Assembly: GCA_017615495.1 (NCBI GenBank)
Contig: JAGAAA010000066.1
Coordinates: forward strand, 1 to 28,774
DNA length: 28,774 nt
Direction of reading: 5' to 3'
Source: Clostridia bacterium
GTDB lineage: Bacteria > Bacillota > Clostridia > Christensenellales > CAG-1252
Shown here one piece after another: positions 1-6,299 of the stretch. Position 1 is the stretch's first letter. The number at the start of each line of letters is the position of its first letter. Below the pieces are notes generated by a model that saw nothing but the letters and a program-made list of their open reading frames with translations, was not told where the DNA came from and did no database searches. Position numbers and translations under genes: made by a program.

Positions 1-998
1 AAATGAACGTCCAAAGCGTCGGCAAGTTCCAAAGCGGCGCGCGCCAAGCTCTGTTCGGAAACGGCGTTTCGTGCCGCGCATTTTGCCGTTTGTATCAAGT
101 AATCGTGACGAGCGGCAAAACTCATTTGCTTGTAGCACGCTTCTCTCTTGTAGATCCGGTCGGTAAGCGATAAAGAGACGATGAAACTTTCGTCGAATTC
201 TCCGCCGAGAAAGCGAAGCGAATCAACGTAAGAAGAAGTCAAAAGCAAATTGTCGGCAAGGAGGTTGTCCAGCCCCAACCTTGCCGCTCTGAAATCGCTT
301 TCGTCAAGCCCGGGCACGCAAGCGTCTTTGTGCAATTCCGCATAATACGTCAAATAACTGTCCGACCTGCGGTCGCGAAAGGAAAACTTCTTCTTTCGCG
401 CGCGAAGATAAGAGGAAAAATAATGGAGCGACCGCTCGGCAAAAAAGGAGATCTCCACCAGCAAACGATAAGCGACTGCGTCCTTTAAACAGGCGATCTC
501 GTTGTAACCGAGGGGCGTCACCGCATTAAAAGCTTCCAAAACGCGAGCGGCGCGGTCACGGGTGACCTTTCCGACCGAGTATTTTACGATAAAATCAGCC
601 AAAACGACGATCCTCGGCACCCCGTCGACGTGCGGCACAAAAGCGAGCGCATTGAAGTCGATGCTGCCGAGCGTCCCCATCAACAAGCGAAAGTTATCGG
701 CGATCCACTCTTCAAAATCGTAAACTTTCAAACCCATCTTGCGCTTTTTCAAAACGATCTTGTGGCATTCTTTGATGGCAAGTTTGATGGGATAAAGTGG
801 CACGCCCGCCCCCTGCCGCGCGGTTTTTCTGAGGTTGTGCGCAAGATATCCTATGTTTCTGACCGCGTCTTCGTCCGACATTTCGGAAGCGAATTCGTAC
901 TTGTTTTTGGAGGAAAGTTTCGCAAGCAATTTTAAGATCTTGTTGGCAAGAAAGAAAATCATAACAAGATTATTGCCGCAGGGAAACAAAATAATCAT
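1..998 (-). CDS. Cyclic beta-1,2-glucan synthase-like protein, N-terminal part (cut by window edge)
   Basis: An open frame runs leftward off the window without a stop, giving 332 residues of the N-terminus. The sequence matches what I know of the N-terminal region of large GT84/GH94 cyclic beta-1,2-glucan synthase-type proteins: a W-I-x-D-N-F element near residue 108, then G-V-P-R-I, then F-N-A-V-T-P-L near 175, and further on a stretch with M-S-F-A-A-R-H-D-Y and S-L-A-R-A-A-L-E-L-A that mirrors the family's MDFxTRDxYR...VAxxALxLA segment. The glycosyltransferase and phosphorylase domains would lie outside the window, so activity cannot be judged. The ATG at 998-996 follows an in-frame stop at 1022-1020. 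A second ATG at 962-960 is possible, and neither has a good ribosome binding site. The first start overlaps the -35 box of rnpB. Family membership is fairly sure; substrate is inference. Confidence 0.7.
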   Translation of the reverse strand, partial: MIILFPCGNNLVMIFFLANKILKLLAKLSSKNKYEFASEMSDEDAVRNIGYLAHNLRKTARQGAGVPLYPIKLAIKECHKIVLKKRKMGLKVYDFEEWIADNFRLLMGTLGSIDFNALAFVPHVDGVPRIVVLADFIVKYSVGKVTRDRAARVLEAFNAVTPLGYNEIACLKDAVAYRLLVEISFFAERSLHYFSSYLRARKKKFSFRDRRSDSYLTYYAELHKDACVPGLDESDFRAARLGLDNLLADNLLLTSSYVDSLRFLGGEFDESFIVSLSLTDRIYKREACYKQMSFAARHDYLIQTAKCAARNAVSEQSLARAALELADALDVH

Positions 999-1026
999 TG
1001 CAACGACGCTTGAAAGATGTTATACT
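998..1026 (+). promoter_or_regulatory. rnpB promoter (-35 TTGCAA, -10 TATACT)
   Basis: TTGCAA at 998-1003 and TATACT at 1021-1026 are separated by 17 bases. The expected start of transcription, near 1032-1033, is exactly where the P1 helix of RNase P RNA begins. The TTGCAA box is its own reverse complement and overlaps the ATG (996-998) of the leftward gene. Confidence 0.8.
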
Positions 1027-1032
1027 TTAGCC

Positions 1033-1350
1033 GTGAGTTAACCAGACGGTCGCATCGTAAGATGAGGAAAGTCCGAGCACCACAGGACAGAGTGCCGGCT
1101 AATTACCGGTGAAGGCGACTTCAAGGAAAGTGCACAGAAATACACAGCCGCTTTGCGGCAATAGGTGAAATGGTGAGGTAAGAGCTCACCGGGGGCTCGG
1201 TGACGAGTCTGCCAGGTAAACCCCACTCGGTGCAAGAGAGGATAGGCTAAGGTGGTCCGCCGCTATCCGACGTTCGCTTGAACGCGTAGGTAACTGCGCG
1301 TCTAGACAGATGACCGTTTAATACAGAACTCGGCTTACAGATTAACTCAC
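1033..1350 (+). ncRNA. rnpB: RNase P RNA (A type)
   Basis: This is the catalytic RNA of ribonuclease P, which trims tRNA 5' ends. Conserved blocks are present in order: GAGGAAAGTCC at 1064-1074, ACAGGACAGAGTGCC, GGCGACTTCAAGGAAAGTGC, GTGAGGTAAGAGCTCACCG, GCCAGGTAAACCCCAC, GACAGATGA, then ACAGAAC-CGGCTTACAG near the 3' end. The ends are set by the P1 helix: GTGAGTTAA (1033-1041) pairs with TTAACTCAC (1342-1350). The GGTGGTCCGCC element around 1250 is the L15 region that contacts tRNA CCA. The overall form is the ancestral A type rather than the Bacillus B type. It has its own promoter and terminator and converges on sigK. Confidence 0.97.
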
Positions 1351-1353
1351 ACC

Positions 1354-1377
1354 GCCCGTCGCAAGACGGGCTTTTTT
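1354..1377 (+). terminator. rnpB terminator
   Basis: GCCCGTC (1354-1360), loop GCAA, GACGGGC (1365-1371), then six T. The T run touches the sigK stop codon (1376-1378). The same hairpin read on the minus strand has no T run, so it terminates rnpB rather than sigK. Confidence 0.93.
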
Positions 1378-2080
1378 ATAATTCAACATGGTTGCTTTCA
1401 AGGTATTCTTTTACCTTTTCAAGCGCCCTTGATTCGATCCTCGAGATGTACGACCGCGAGATGCCAAGCGACTTTGCGATCTCACGCTGTGGCAGAACTT
1501 CCGCCCCTTCCAAGCCGTAGCGATGGCGAATGACGTTATATTCCCTTTCGTCCAAAACTTCTTTTAACACGGCGCGAAGTTGCCGCGCGCAATCTTCCTT
1601 TTCCACCTTGACCGCAACGTCCACTTCGTCATCTTCCAAGGTATCGGCAAGACAGATCTCGTTGCCGTCCTTATCCATCCCGATCGAGGAGGAAAGCGGC
1701 ACGCAAACGCGGTGCTTTTTGTTTGCACGGATAGCCATTAATATTTCGTTTTCGATGCAACGGGCGGCGTAGGTGGCAAACTGCGTCCCTTTGTTAAATT
1801 GAAATGTGTCGATGGCTTTTAGTAGCCCGATGGAGCCGATGCTTACCATATCGGAGGGGTCAAGGGCGTCCACGTACTTTTTGGCAATGTGGACGACCAA
1901 ACGCATATTGTGCGAGATCAAAGTTTCACGCGCGCTTTCCGCCCCGCTTCGAAGCGCCTCAAAAGCGGCTTTTTCCTCCGCGGCGGATAAGGGCTTCGGG
2001 AAGGCGCCGTTCCTTTCGATGTAGCCGGTCAAACAAAAAGCATTGGTGAGTAGCGCCACGATCCCTTCTATCATCGACAT
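1376..2080 (-). CDS. sigK: RNA polymerase sporulation sigma factor SigK, uninterrupted
   Basis: Sigma-70 family protein of 234 residues that in Bacillus directs late mother-cell transcription (coat, lysis). The N-terminus (residues 1-22) is hydrophobic and is followed by N-G-A-F-P-K-P-L-S, the context of the pro-SigK cleavage region. Region 2 contains H-N-M-R-L-V-V-H-I-A-K-K-Y, D-M-V-S-I-G-S-I-G-L and Y-A-A-R-C-I-E-N-E-I-L-M (about 57-117). Region 4 ends with Q-R-E-I-A-K-S-L-G-I-S-R-S-Y-I-S-R-I-E. The ATG at 2080 follows GGGGG at 7-8 bases; a second ATG lies two codons later. The gene is whole: no recombination (skin-type) element splits it. SpoIVFB, needed to process the pro-form, is not in the window. 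SigK is favoured over SigE by the AFPKPLS element and because a separate SigE is nearby. Confidence 0.9.
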   Translation of the reverse strand: MSMIEGIVALLTNAFCLTGYIERNGAFPKPLSAAEEKAAFEALRSGAESARETLISHNMRLVVHIAKKYVDALDPSDMVSIGSIGLLKAIDTFQFNKGTQFATYAARCIENEILMAIRANKKHRVCVPLSSSIGMDKDGNEICLADTLEDDEVDVAVKVEKEDCARQLRAVLKEVLDEREYNVIRHRYGLEGAEVLPQREIAKSLGISRSYISRIESRALEKVKEYLESNHVEL

Positions 2081-2121
2081 ATTCCCCCGTTTTTTGTCAA
2101 AGTAGTATTGTATATTCGGGG

Positions 2122-2164
2122 ATAAAAAGAAAATTGCTTGTACCGTTTAAATTAGTACAAGCAA
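2122..2164 (-). terminator. Terminator after the RluA-family gene
   Basis: Perfect 10-base inverted repeat TTGCTTGTAC / GTACAAGCAA (arms 2134-2143 and 2155-2164, loop 11). Read on the minus strand it is followed by TTTTCTTTTTATC. It ends the nrdR-pseudouridine synthase unit before sigK. Confidence 0.8.
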
Positions 2165-2182
2165 CCGTCGGATCGATTTGTT

Positions 2183-2998
2183 TTAAAGGGAAATGCGAAT
2201 GGCGTTTAAGTAGGCTAGCGGCGAATCCGCCGGCAAGGAGAACTCCACCGCGCACGCCGTCAAGCGCGTTTTTGTGGCGCCGAGCAACCTATTGATCTTA
2301 TCCGAGCCGTACTTGCCGTCACCGAGGATAAAAAAGCCGTAGTGAGCAAGCATCGCGCGGATCTGATGCATTTTCCCTTTGTGGATGACTACGCGCAAAA
2401 GCGCCGTTTCGGCATTGCGTTCCACGACCGAAAAGGAAAGATGAACGGGGACGAATCCGTCTTTGGGGGCGTCGGAGATAAGCGCGCGCCCGCGCTCGGC
2501 ATCCTTTTTGTAATAGTAATCGAGGGTGACCTCGCCGCGCGCCTCGGGCACGCCGTACACCTCGGCAAAATATTCTTTGCGGATGACGCCCGATTTCATC
2601 GCCTTAAAAAGCTCGTCGTAAGCAACGGCGTTTTTGGCAAACAGCAACACACCGTCGGTGTTGGTATCCAAACGGTGCATCAAACGGACGTCCCCCTTCT
2701 CCGCGGCGACGAGCGAAGCAAAGGAAACATCCCCTTCGCTGACGATGCCTTTGGGCTTATAGCACGCAAGAAGATTGTCATCCTCAAACAGGACGCGAAG
2801 TTCTTTTTTCTTTTTGGGATAAATGGTTACGAGGGAAGCATCTTTGACTGAAAAGTCGGAAGAAACGCGTGCGCCGTCGACCTTTACGTCGCGGCGGCGG
2901 ATGCAAGCGGAGATTTCGGAATATCCGATTTCGGGAAAAAGTTCCGGCAGCACCTTTTTGAGTGCTTTTTGTTGTCCGTAGTACCTACGTTCGATCAT
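2183..2998 (-). CDS. RluA-family RNA pseudouridine synthase with S4 domain
   Basis: A 271-residue protein predicted to isomerise uridine to pseudouridine in structured RNA. Residues about 10-60 look like an S4 RNA-binding domain. The catalytic motif H-R-L-D-T-N-T-D-G is at 108-116 with Asp111 as the expected nucleophile; this HRLD form marks the RluA/RluC/RluD branch rather than RsuA (GRLD). Other family blocks are Y-K-P-K-G near 80-84 and H-K-G-K-M-H-Q-I-R-A-M-L in the C-terminal third. Which uridine it modifies cannot be told. Its ATG overlaps the nrdR stop (ATGA at 2998-2995), so it is translationally coupled to nrdR and probably shares the NrdR-controlled promoter. Confidence 0.85.
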   Translation of the reverse strand: MIERRYYGQQKALKKVLPELFPEIGYSEISACIRRRDVKVDGARVSSDFSVKDASLVTIYPKKKKELRVLFEDDNLLACYKPKGIVSEGDVSFASLVAAEKGDVRLMHRLDTNTDGVLLFAKNAVAYDELFKAMKSGVIRKEYFAEVYGVPEARGEVTLDYYYKKDAERGRALISDAPKDGFVPVHLSFSVVERNAETALLRVVIHKGKMHQIRAMLAHYGFFILGDGKYGSDKINRLLGATKTRLTACAVEFSLPADSPLAYLNAIRISL

Positions 2999-3450
2999 TT
3001 CTTGCCGAGGATCCTCTCAATTTCGGCAAGGAAGGTATCGATATCCTTAAACTCTATGTAAACGGAGGCGAAACGCACGTAAGCAACTTGATCGAGTTCC
3101 TTGAGACCTTTCATCACTTCGTCGCCGATGCGATCGCTGGAAACCTCGTTGGAGCCGAGGTTGTAAACCGTCTTTTCGATCTCGGTGACGAGATTGTCGA
3201 TCCTTTCGTAACTGACCGGACGCTTCTCGCACGCCTTCATGATACCGCTGCGAAGCTTGTTGATATCAAACAACTCGCGATTGCCGTCCTTTTTGATGAC
3301 GAAGACGGGGATACGTTCGACGGTCTCGTATGTGGTAAACCGCCTGCCGCATTCCAAACACTCGCGGCGACGCCTGATGGAGGTGCCGTCGTCCGAGATC
3401 CTTGAATCGATAACTTTACTGTCCATAGAACCGCAATAAACGCATTTCAT
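2995..3450 (-). CDS. nrdR: Transcriptional repressor NrdR
   Basis: A 151-residue repressor that senses ATP/dATP and shuts down ribonucleotide reductase genes by binding NrdR boxes. A zinc ribbon is visible: Cys3, Cys6, Cys31, Cys34, with the intervening K-V-I-D-S-R and R-R-R-R-E-C-L-E-C-G-R-R-F-T-T-Y-E. An ATP-cone follows, from about residue 46 (V-I-K-K-D-G) to 136 (Y-V-R-F-A-S-V-Y). Length and motifs are typical. Start: ATG at 3450 with GGAGA about 8 bases upstream. It follows ylmC, an arrangement known in clostridia, and is preceded by its own promoter overlapped by an NrdR box, so it should be autoregulated. No nrd reductase gene is in the window. Confidence 0.97.
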   Translation of the reverse strand: MKCVYCGSMDSKVIDSRISDDGTSIRRRRECLECGRRFTTYETVERIPVFVIKKDGNRELFDINKLRSGIMKACEKRPVSYERIDNLVTEIEKTVYNLGSNEVSSDRIGDEVMKGLKELDQVAYVRFASVYIEFKDIDTFLAEIERILGKK

Positions 3451-3469
3451 AGTTATATCTCCTGCGATA

Positions 3470-3499
3470 ATTATACAATATATAGTGTTAAAAATGCAA
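3470..3499 (-). promoter_or_regulatory. nrdR promoter
   Basis: Minus-strand TATAAT at 3475-3470 with TTGCAT at 3499-3494, spacing 18. The -35 is weak (TTG only), but the -10 is perfect and the NrdR box fills the spacer, as expected for a repressed promoter. Confidence 0.65.
3473..3488. promoter_or_regulatory. NrdR box overlapping the nrdR promoter
   Basis: Minus-strand ACACTATATATTGTAT matches the NrdR box consensus ACACWATATATWGTGT at 15 of 16 positions (counted by eye). It overlaps the -10 box and spacer, so bound NrdR would block RNA polymerase. This implies autoregulation. Confidence 0.8.
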
Positions 3500-3503
3500 G
3501 AGA

Positions 3504-3519
3504 AAACCCGTTATTGTGT
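3504..3519. promoter_or_regulatory. Degenerate second NrdR box upstream of nrdR
   Basis: Minus-strand ACACAATAACGGGTTT keeps 11 of 16 consensus positions, including a perfect left half. It starts 31 bases from the main box, the spacing of tandem NrdR boxes (16-base box, 15-base gap). The spacing is the main argument. Confidence 0.5.
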
Positions 3520-3543
3520 TTTTTGGAGGGTAAAAGCCGGGCG

Positions 3544-3801
3544 TTAGCCCATCGGAAAATTCCCCGAAGGCAAATTGACTAAGATCACGTCGTCGCCGAT
3601 CTTGCCTATGTTTTGCCACGGAATAAAAAGGGCGTCCTTTCTGCTAAGGCATTTAAAGGTCGATTTCTCCCCCGGCGCCATAATGCCAAGCACCCTGCCG
3701 TTGCAAGTTAAAGCAAGGTCGATGATGCGCCCGAAACGCTTGCCATCCGTTACGTTTACGATCTCCTTTTCCCTCAGTTCGCAAAAAGTCAGTTCATTCA
3801 T
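3544..3801 (-). CDS. ylmC: YlmC/YmxH-family PRC-barrel protein
   Basis: An 85-residue protein of the YlmC/YmxH family, usually found directly behind sigG in spore formers; its molecular job is not established. The family pattern is visible: an opening F-C-E-L-R-E-K-E-I-V-N-V near residue 6, D-G-K-R-F-G-R-I-I-D-L at 19-29, and a C-terminal I-P-W-Q-N-I-G-K-I-G-D-D-V-I-L-V typical of PRC-barrel folds. Length is normal. The ATG at 3801 has no clear ribosome binding site. SigG is separated from it by a strong terminator, so it probably has its own promoter in the AT-rich 3802-3836 stretch, but I cannot assign a sigma class to it. Confidence 0.85.
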   Translation of the reverse strand: MNELTFCELREKEIVNVTDGKRFGRIIDLALTCNGRVLGIMAPGEKSTFKCLSRKDALFIPWQNIGKIGDDVILVNLPSGNFPMG

Positions 3802-3836
3802 ATAAAAACATATTTTTCAAAGGGCGGTGGTATGAC

Positions 3837-3861
3837 AAAAAAATGCGGCGAATGCCGCATT
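3837..3861 (-). terminator. sigG terminator overlapping the sigG stop codon
   Basis: Perfect 8-base stem AATGCGGC / GCCGCATT (3842-3849 and 3854-3861), loop of four, followed on the minus strand by a T run. The outer bases of the stem are part of the sigG TAA stop. Confidence 0.9.
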
Positions 3862-4636
3862 ACGTTACGAGATACTCTCGGAGCCTCTTGATCGCCGTGT
3901 TTTCAAGCCTGGATACCTGCGCTTGCGAGATGCCGAGTGCGCCGCTGACTTCCATTTGCGTACGTCCTTTGTAATAGCGTAAGCCCAAAACCTGCTTTTC
4001 CGGCTCGGGCAGGCGGTCAATGGCGCTTTTTAAGTCCAAGCGTTCCGTCCAATTCTCCTCGGGATTCCTTTCCCCGATCACACCGTCCAAAACGAGCAAA
4101 GAATCCGCCCCTTCGCCCGAGATGGGCTCGTACAAAGACATCGGCGTTGAAATAGCGTCCAGAGCGCAAACCACTTCCTTCACCGGGGCGTCCATCTCCT
4201 CTGCGATCTCGTAAAGAGTTGGATCTGCCACGTTGCGCCGCTCAAGCGCTTCTCTCGCCTGCATGGCACGGTAAGCGGTGTCACGCATTCCCCTGCTTAC
4301 CTTGATGCCGTTGGATTCTCTTACAAAACGCCTGATCTCGCCGAGGATCATCGGTACGGCGTAGGTGCTGAACATTACGCCAAAGGACGGGTCAAAATGA
4401 TTTAGGGCTTTCACCAAGCCCAAGCACCCCACCTGAAACAGGTCGTCCGGGTCCGCCATCGCCCCCGAAAAGCGGTGTACCATCGAAAGTACCAGCCGCA
4501 TATTGGCAAGCAAAAAGGTTTCCCTTGCTTTTTCGTCGCCGCTTTTTATTCTTCTCAAATACTCTTCGCTCTCTTTTGCCGTCAAGCGCGGCAATTTGTT
4601 CGTGTCCAAACCGCAGATCGTGACCTTGTGCGCCAT
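3860..4636 (-). CDS. sigG: RNA polymerase sporulation sigma factor SigG
   Basis: Late forespore sigma factor of 258 residues. The N-terminus has the SigG hallmark V-T-I-C-G-L-D-T-N-K-L-P (residues 4-15), the segment known in Bacillus SigG (ICGVDTSKLP). Region 2 carries N-M-R-L-V-L-S-M-V-H-R-F, D-D-L-F-Q-V-G-C-L-G-L and F-S-T-Y-A-V-P-M-I-L-G-E-I-R-R (46-102). Region 4 ends Y-Y-K-G-R-T-Q-M-E-V-S-G-A-L-G-I-S-Q-A-Q-V-S-R-L-E. Start: ATG at 4636 behind AGGAGG at 6 bases. It follows sigE by 53 bases, and the gap holds a SigF-type promoter, consistent with forespore activation. A terminator overlaps the stop codon, so sigG ends its transcript. Confidence 0.96.
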   Translation of the reverse strand: MAHKVTICGLDTNKLPRLTAKESEEYLRRIKSGDEKARETFLLANMRLVLSMVHRFSGAMADPDDLFQVGCLGLVKALNHFDPSFGVMFSTYAVPMILGEIRRFVRESNGIKVSRGMRDTAYRAMQAREALERRNVADPTLYEIAEEMDAPVKEVVCALDAISTPMSLYEPISGEGADSLLVLDGVIGERNPEENWTERLDLKSAIDRLPEPEKQVLGLRYYKGRTQMEVSGALGISQAQVSRLENTAIKRLREYLVT

Positions 4637-4665
4637 TTTGTTCCTCCTATGTAAGGCGCCAAAGG

Positions 4666-4695
4666 TATTATTGCGTTTTTTCGCGGTAATTATAC
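4666..4695 (-). promoter_or_regulatory. Candidate SigF/SigG-type promoter for sigG
   Basis: Minus-strand GTATA (4695-4691, overlapping the sigE stop) and CGCAATAATA (4675-4666) with 15 bases between. The known SigF pattern is about GYATA and GGnnAnAnTA, so the -35 is exact and the -10 has one mismatch. SigF-driven sigG transcription is known in Bacillus; the call here is by eye. Confidence 0.55.
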
Positions 4696-5403
4696 AAATT
4701 TTGCCATTTCTTTCTTGAGTTTCCCCAAAACTTTCTTTTCTATCCTCGATATGTAAGATTGCGATATCCCCATCATGTCGGCGATCTCTTTTTGAGTGAG
4801 CTCCTCACTGTCCATGAGACCGTAGCGAAGCTTTATGATCTCAAATTCACGCTTTGACAAGGCGGAAAAGGACTTGTACAGCTGTTCGATCTCGGTCTTT
4901 CGCTCCAGATCCTTGGCGATCTGGTCGGGCTCCGTCCCCACGACGTCGGAAAGCAAAAGTTCGTTGCCCTCCACGTCCACGTTGATAGGCTCGTCCAGCG
5001 AAACTTCGCATTTGCGCTTTACCACCTTGCGAAGGTACATCAAAATTTCGTTTTCAATGCAACGCGAAGCAAAGGTCGCCAGTTTTATGTTTTTGTTGGG
5101 ATCAAAGGAATTGACCGCCTTCATCAAGCCGATCGCTCCGACCGAAACGAGGTCGCTGACGTCCCCCACGCTGCCTTCAAACTTTTTGGCGATGTAGACG
5201 ACGAGGCGCAAATTGTGCTCCACGATCTCGTTTTTGACCTTTTCATCCCCGTTGGAAAGGCGCTGAATTGCCGCTTTTTCCTCTTCCGGCGTATAAGGCG
5301 CGGGCAAGGATTCGCCGTAGATAAAATTCAGCGCGGTCGGTTTTTCAAACAAGTCGAAAAAGGCGAATATTTTCTTAAAAAACAACTTGATTTTTTCAAA
5401 CAT
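4690..5403 (-). CDS. sigE: RNA polymerase sporulation sigma factor SigE (pro-form)
   Basis: Early mother-cell sigma factor, 237 residues from the chosen start. The first 30 residues (M-F-E-K-I-K-L-F-F-K-K-I-F...) form the basic, aromatic pro-sequence that tethers pro-SigE to membrane; L-P-A-P-Y-T follows the expected cleavage zone. Region 2 has H-N-L-R-L-V-V-Y-I-A-K-K-F, D-L-V-S-V-G-A-I-G-L and F-A-S-R-C-I-E-N-E-I-L-M; region 4 ends with T-Q-K-E-I-A-D-M-M-G-I-S-Q-S-Y-I-S-R-I-E. The ATG at 5403 lies behind GGAGG (5412-5408). An in-frame ATG at 5418 would place the Shine-Dalgarno inside the gene and is less likely. It starts 11 bases after spoIIGA, its processing protease. Confidence 0.96.
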   Translation of the reverse strand: MFEKIKLFFKKIFAFFDLFEKPTALNFIYGESLPAPYTPEEEKAAIQRLSNGDEKVKNEIVEHNLRLVVYIAKKFEGSVGDVSDLVSVGAIGLMKAVNSFDPNKNIKLATFASRCIENEILMYLRKVVKRKCEVSLDEPINVDVEGNELLLSDVVGTEPDQIAKDLERKTEIEQLYKSFSALSKREFEIIKLRYGLMDSEELTQKEIADMMGISQSYISRIEKKVLGKLKKEMAKFV

Positions 5404-5414
5404 ACTTCCTCCAC

Positions 5415-6176
5415 TCATTCGCACGGCAAGATCAACGCATACTCCTCCGGCAAATCGGACAAGGCTGCCGTTACGTTAGTAAGTATATTCTTGCCGGCGC
5501 GGGAATATATCCGTATTTCGGGAATTTTAACGAGCTTTAAAACCCTGCTACCGCTTGCGGTATGAACGCGCATTTCGCCGTAATCCGTGAGGTCGCCCAA
5601 GCCTTCCAGCCGCCTTTGATCGGTCACCACCACCCCTTCGCCGTTTTTGTCCGTCAAAAGGTTGCCGCTGTCAAACAGCGCGCTGATCTTCACCGATCGC
5701 CCCTTGTTGAAAAGTTCCGCCGTAGCAAATTTTTCCTTGCGTTTTCGCCCCGCGATCAGCCCGACGGTCTGCCGTACGCCGTAAAGCAAAAGAAAGGTGC
5801 CCACCGAAACCACGCAGACCAACCCGCCCCACTTCAAACCGATAAAACCATTTTCCATCCTGCCGCCGAGCAAAAAGCAAAATATCCCCGAAAGCGAAAA
5901 GGAAAGCGCGGCGTAAACGAAAGTATTTACCAAATATGCTCGAAGAGACTTTTTTAAGGTCAAAAGCAACGAACAAATAAGCAGCGCCGCAATTTTTGCA
6001 AAAAGTTGAAAGCGACTGACCAGCGGAAAAACGAGGGCGAGGGCGCTCCCCACGATCGCAGATAGAACGATAGGAAAATACCTGACTTTTCGCCCTGTCA
6101 AAAGATAGGTCAAATACCCAAGCAAAAAGTCAAAACAGAAGTTATCCAACAACACAGCTTCCACGTAAACGATCAT
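5415..6176 (-). CDS. spoIIGA: Sporulation sigma-E factor-processing peptidase SpoIIGA
   Basis: Membrane aspartic protease that cleaves pro-SigE after a signal from the forespore. The N-terminal half (residues 1-140) shows about five hydrophobic segments starting with the typical M-I-V-Y-V-E-A-V-L-L-D-N-F. The C-terminal domain has the catalytic motif F-D-S-G-N at 168-172 (Asp169) and a following H-T-A-S-G segment, as in retropepsin-like SpoIIGA. At 253 residues it is shorter than the Bacillus protein (about 309). Start: ATG at 6176, with no visible ribosome binding site. It precedes sigE by 11 bases, and a terminator behind ftsZ separates it from the dcw cluster, so it needs its own promoter. 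Confidence 0.95.
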   Translation of the reverse strand: MIVYVEAVLLDNFCFDFLLGYLTYLLTGRKVRYFPIVLSAIVGSALALVFPLVSRFQLFAKIAALLICSLLLTLKKSLRAYLVNTFVYAALSFSLSGIFCFLLGGRMENGFIGLKWGGLVCVVSVGTFLLLYGVRQTVGLIAGRKRKEKFATAELFNKGRSVKISALFDSGNLLTDKNGEGVVVTDQRRLEGLGDLTDYGEMRVHTASGSRVLKLVKIPEIRIYSRAGKNILTNVTAALSDLPEEYALILPCE

Positions 6177-6197
6177 ATAAAAATACTACCGCTTTAC

Positions 6198-6227
6198 GGC
6201 AAGAAAACCTTGCCTTCTTTTGTCGCA
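6198..6227. promoter_or_regulatory. spoIIGA leader: small hairpin and Spo0A-like box
   Basis: A 6-base hairpin GGCAAG / CTTGCC (6198-6214) lies about 22 bases before spoIIGA. Next to it TGTCGCA (6221-6227) differs by one base from the Spo0A box TGTCGAA, set in T/A-rich flanks. Spo0A control of spoIIG is known in Bacillus. I do not see a convincing -35/-10 pair, so this is tentative. Confidence 0.3.
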
Positions 6228-6251
6228 AAAAGATGCTTTAAACAACTTAAT

Positions 6252-6280
6252 AAAAAAAAGACATTCGCATAGCGAATGCC
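6252..6280 (-). terminator. ftsZ terminator
   Basis: A 9-base stem (6260-6268 with 6272-6280, one G-T pair, 3-base loop) is followed on the minus strand by eight or more T. It ends the ftsA-ftsZ transcript before spoIIGA. Confidence 0.92.
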
Positions 6281-6299
6281 TTCTTGGTTTTAAAGGATA

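Noticed and set aside
2095..2100. Minus-strand TTGACA just before sigK
   Set aside because: A -10 box 17 bases later would fall inside the sigK coding region, and none is there.
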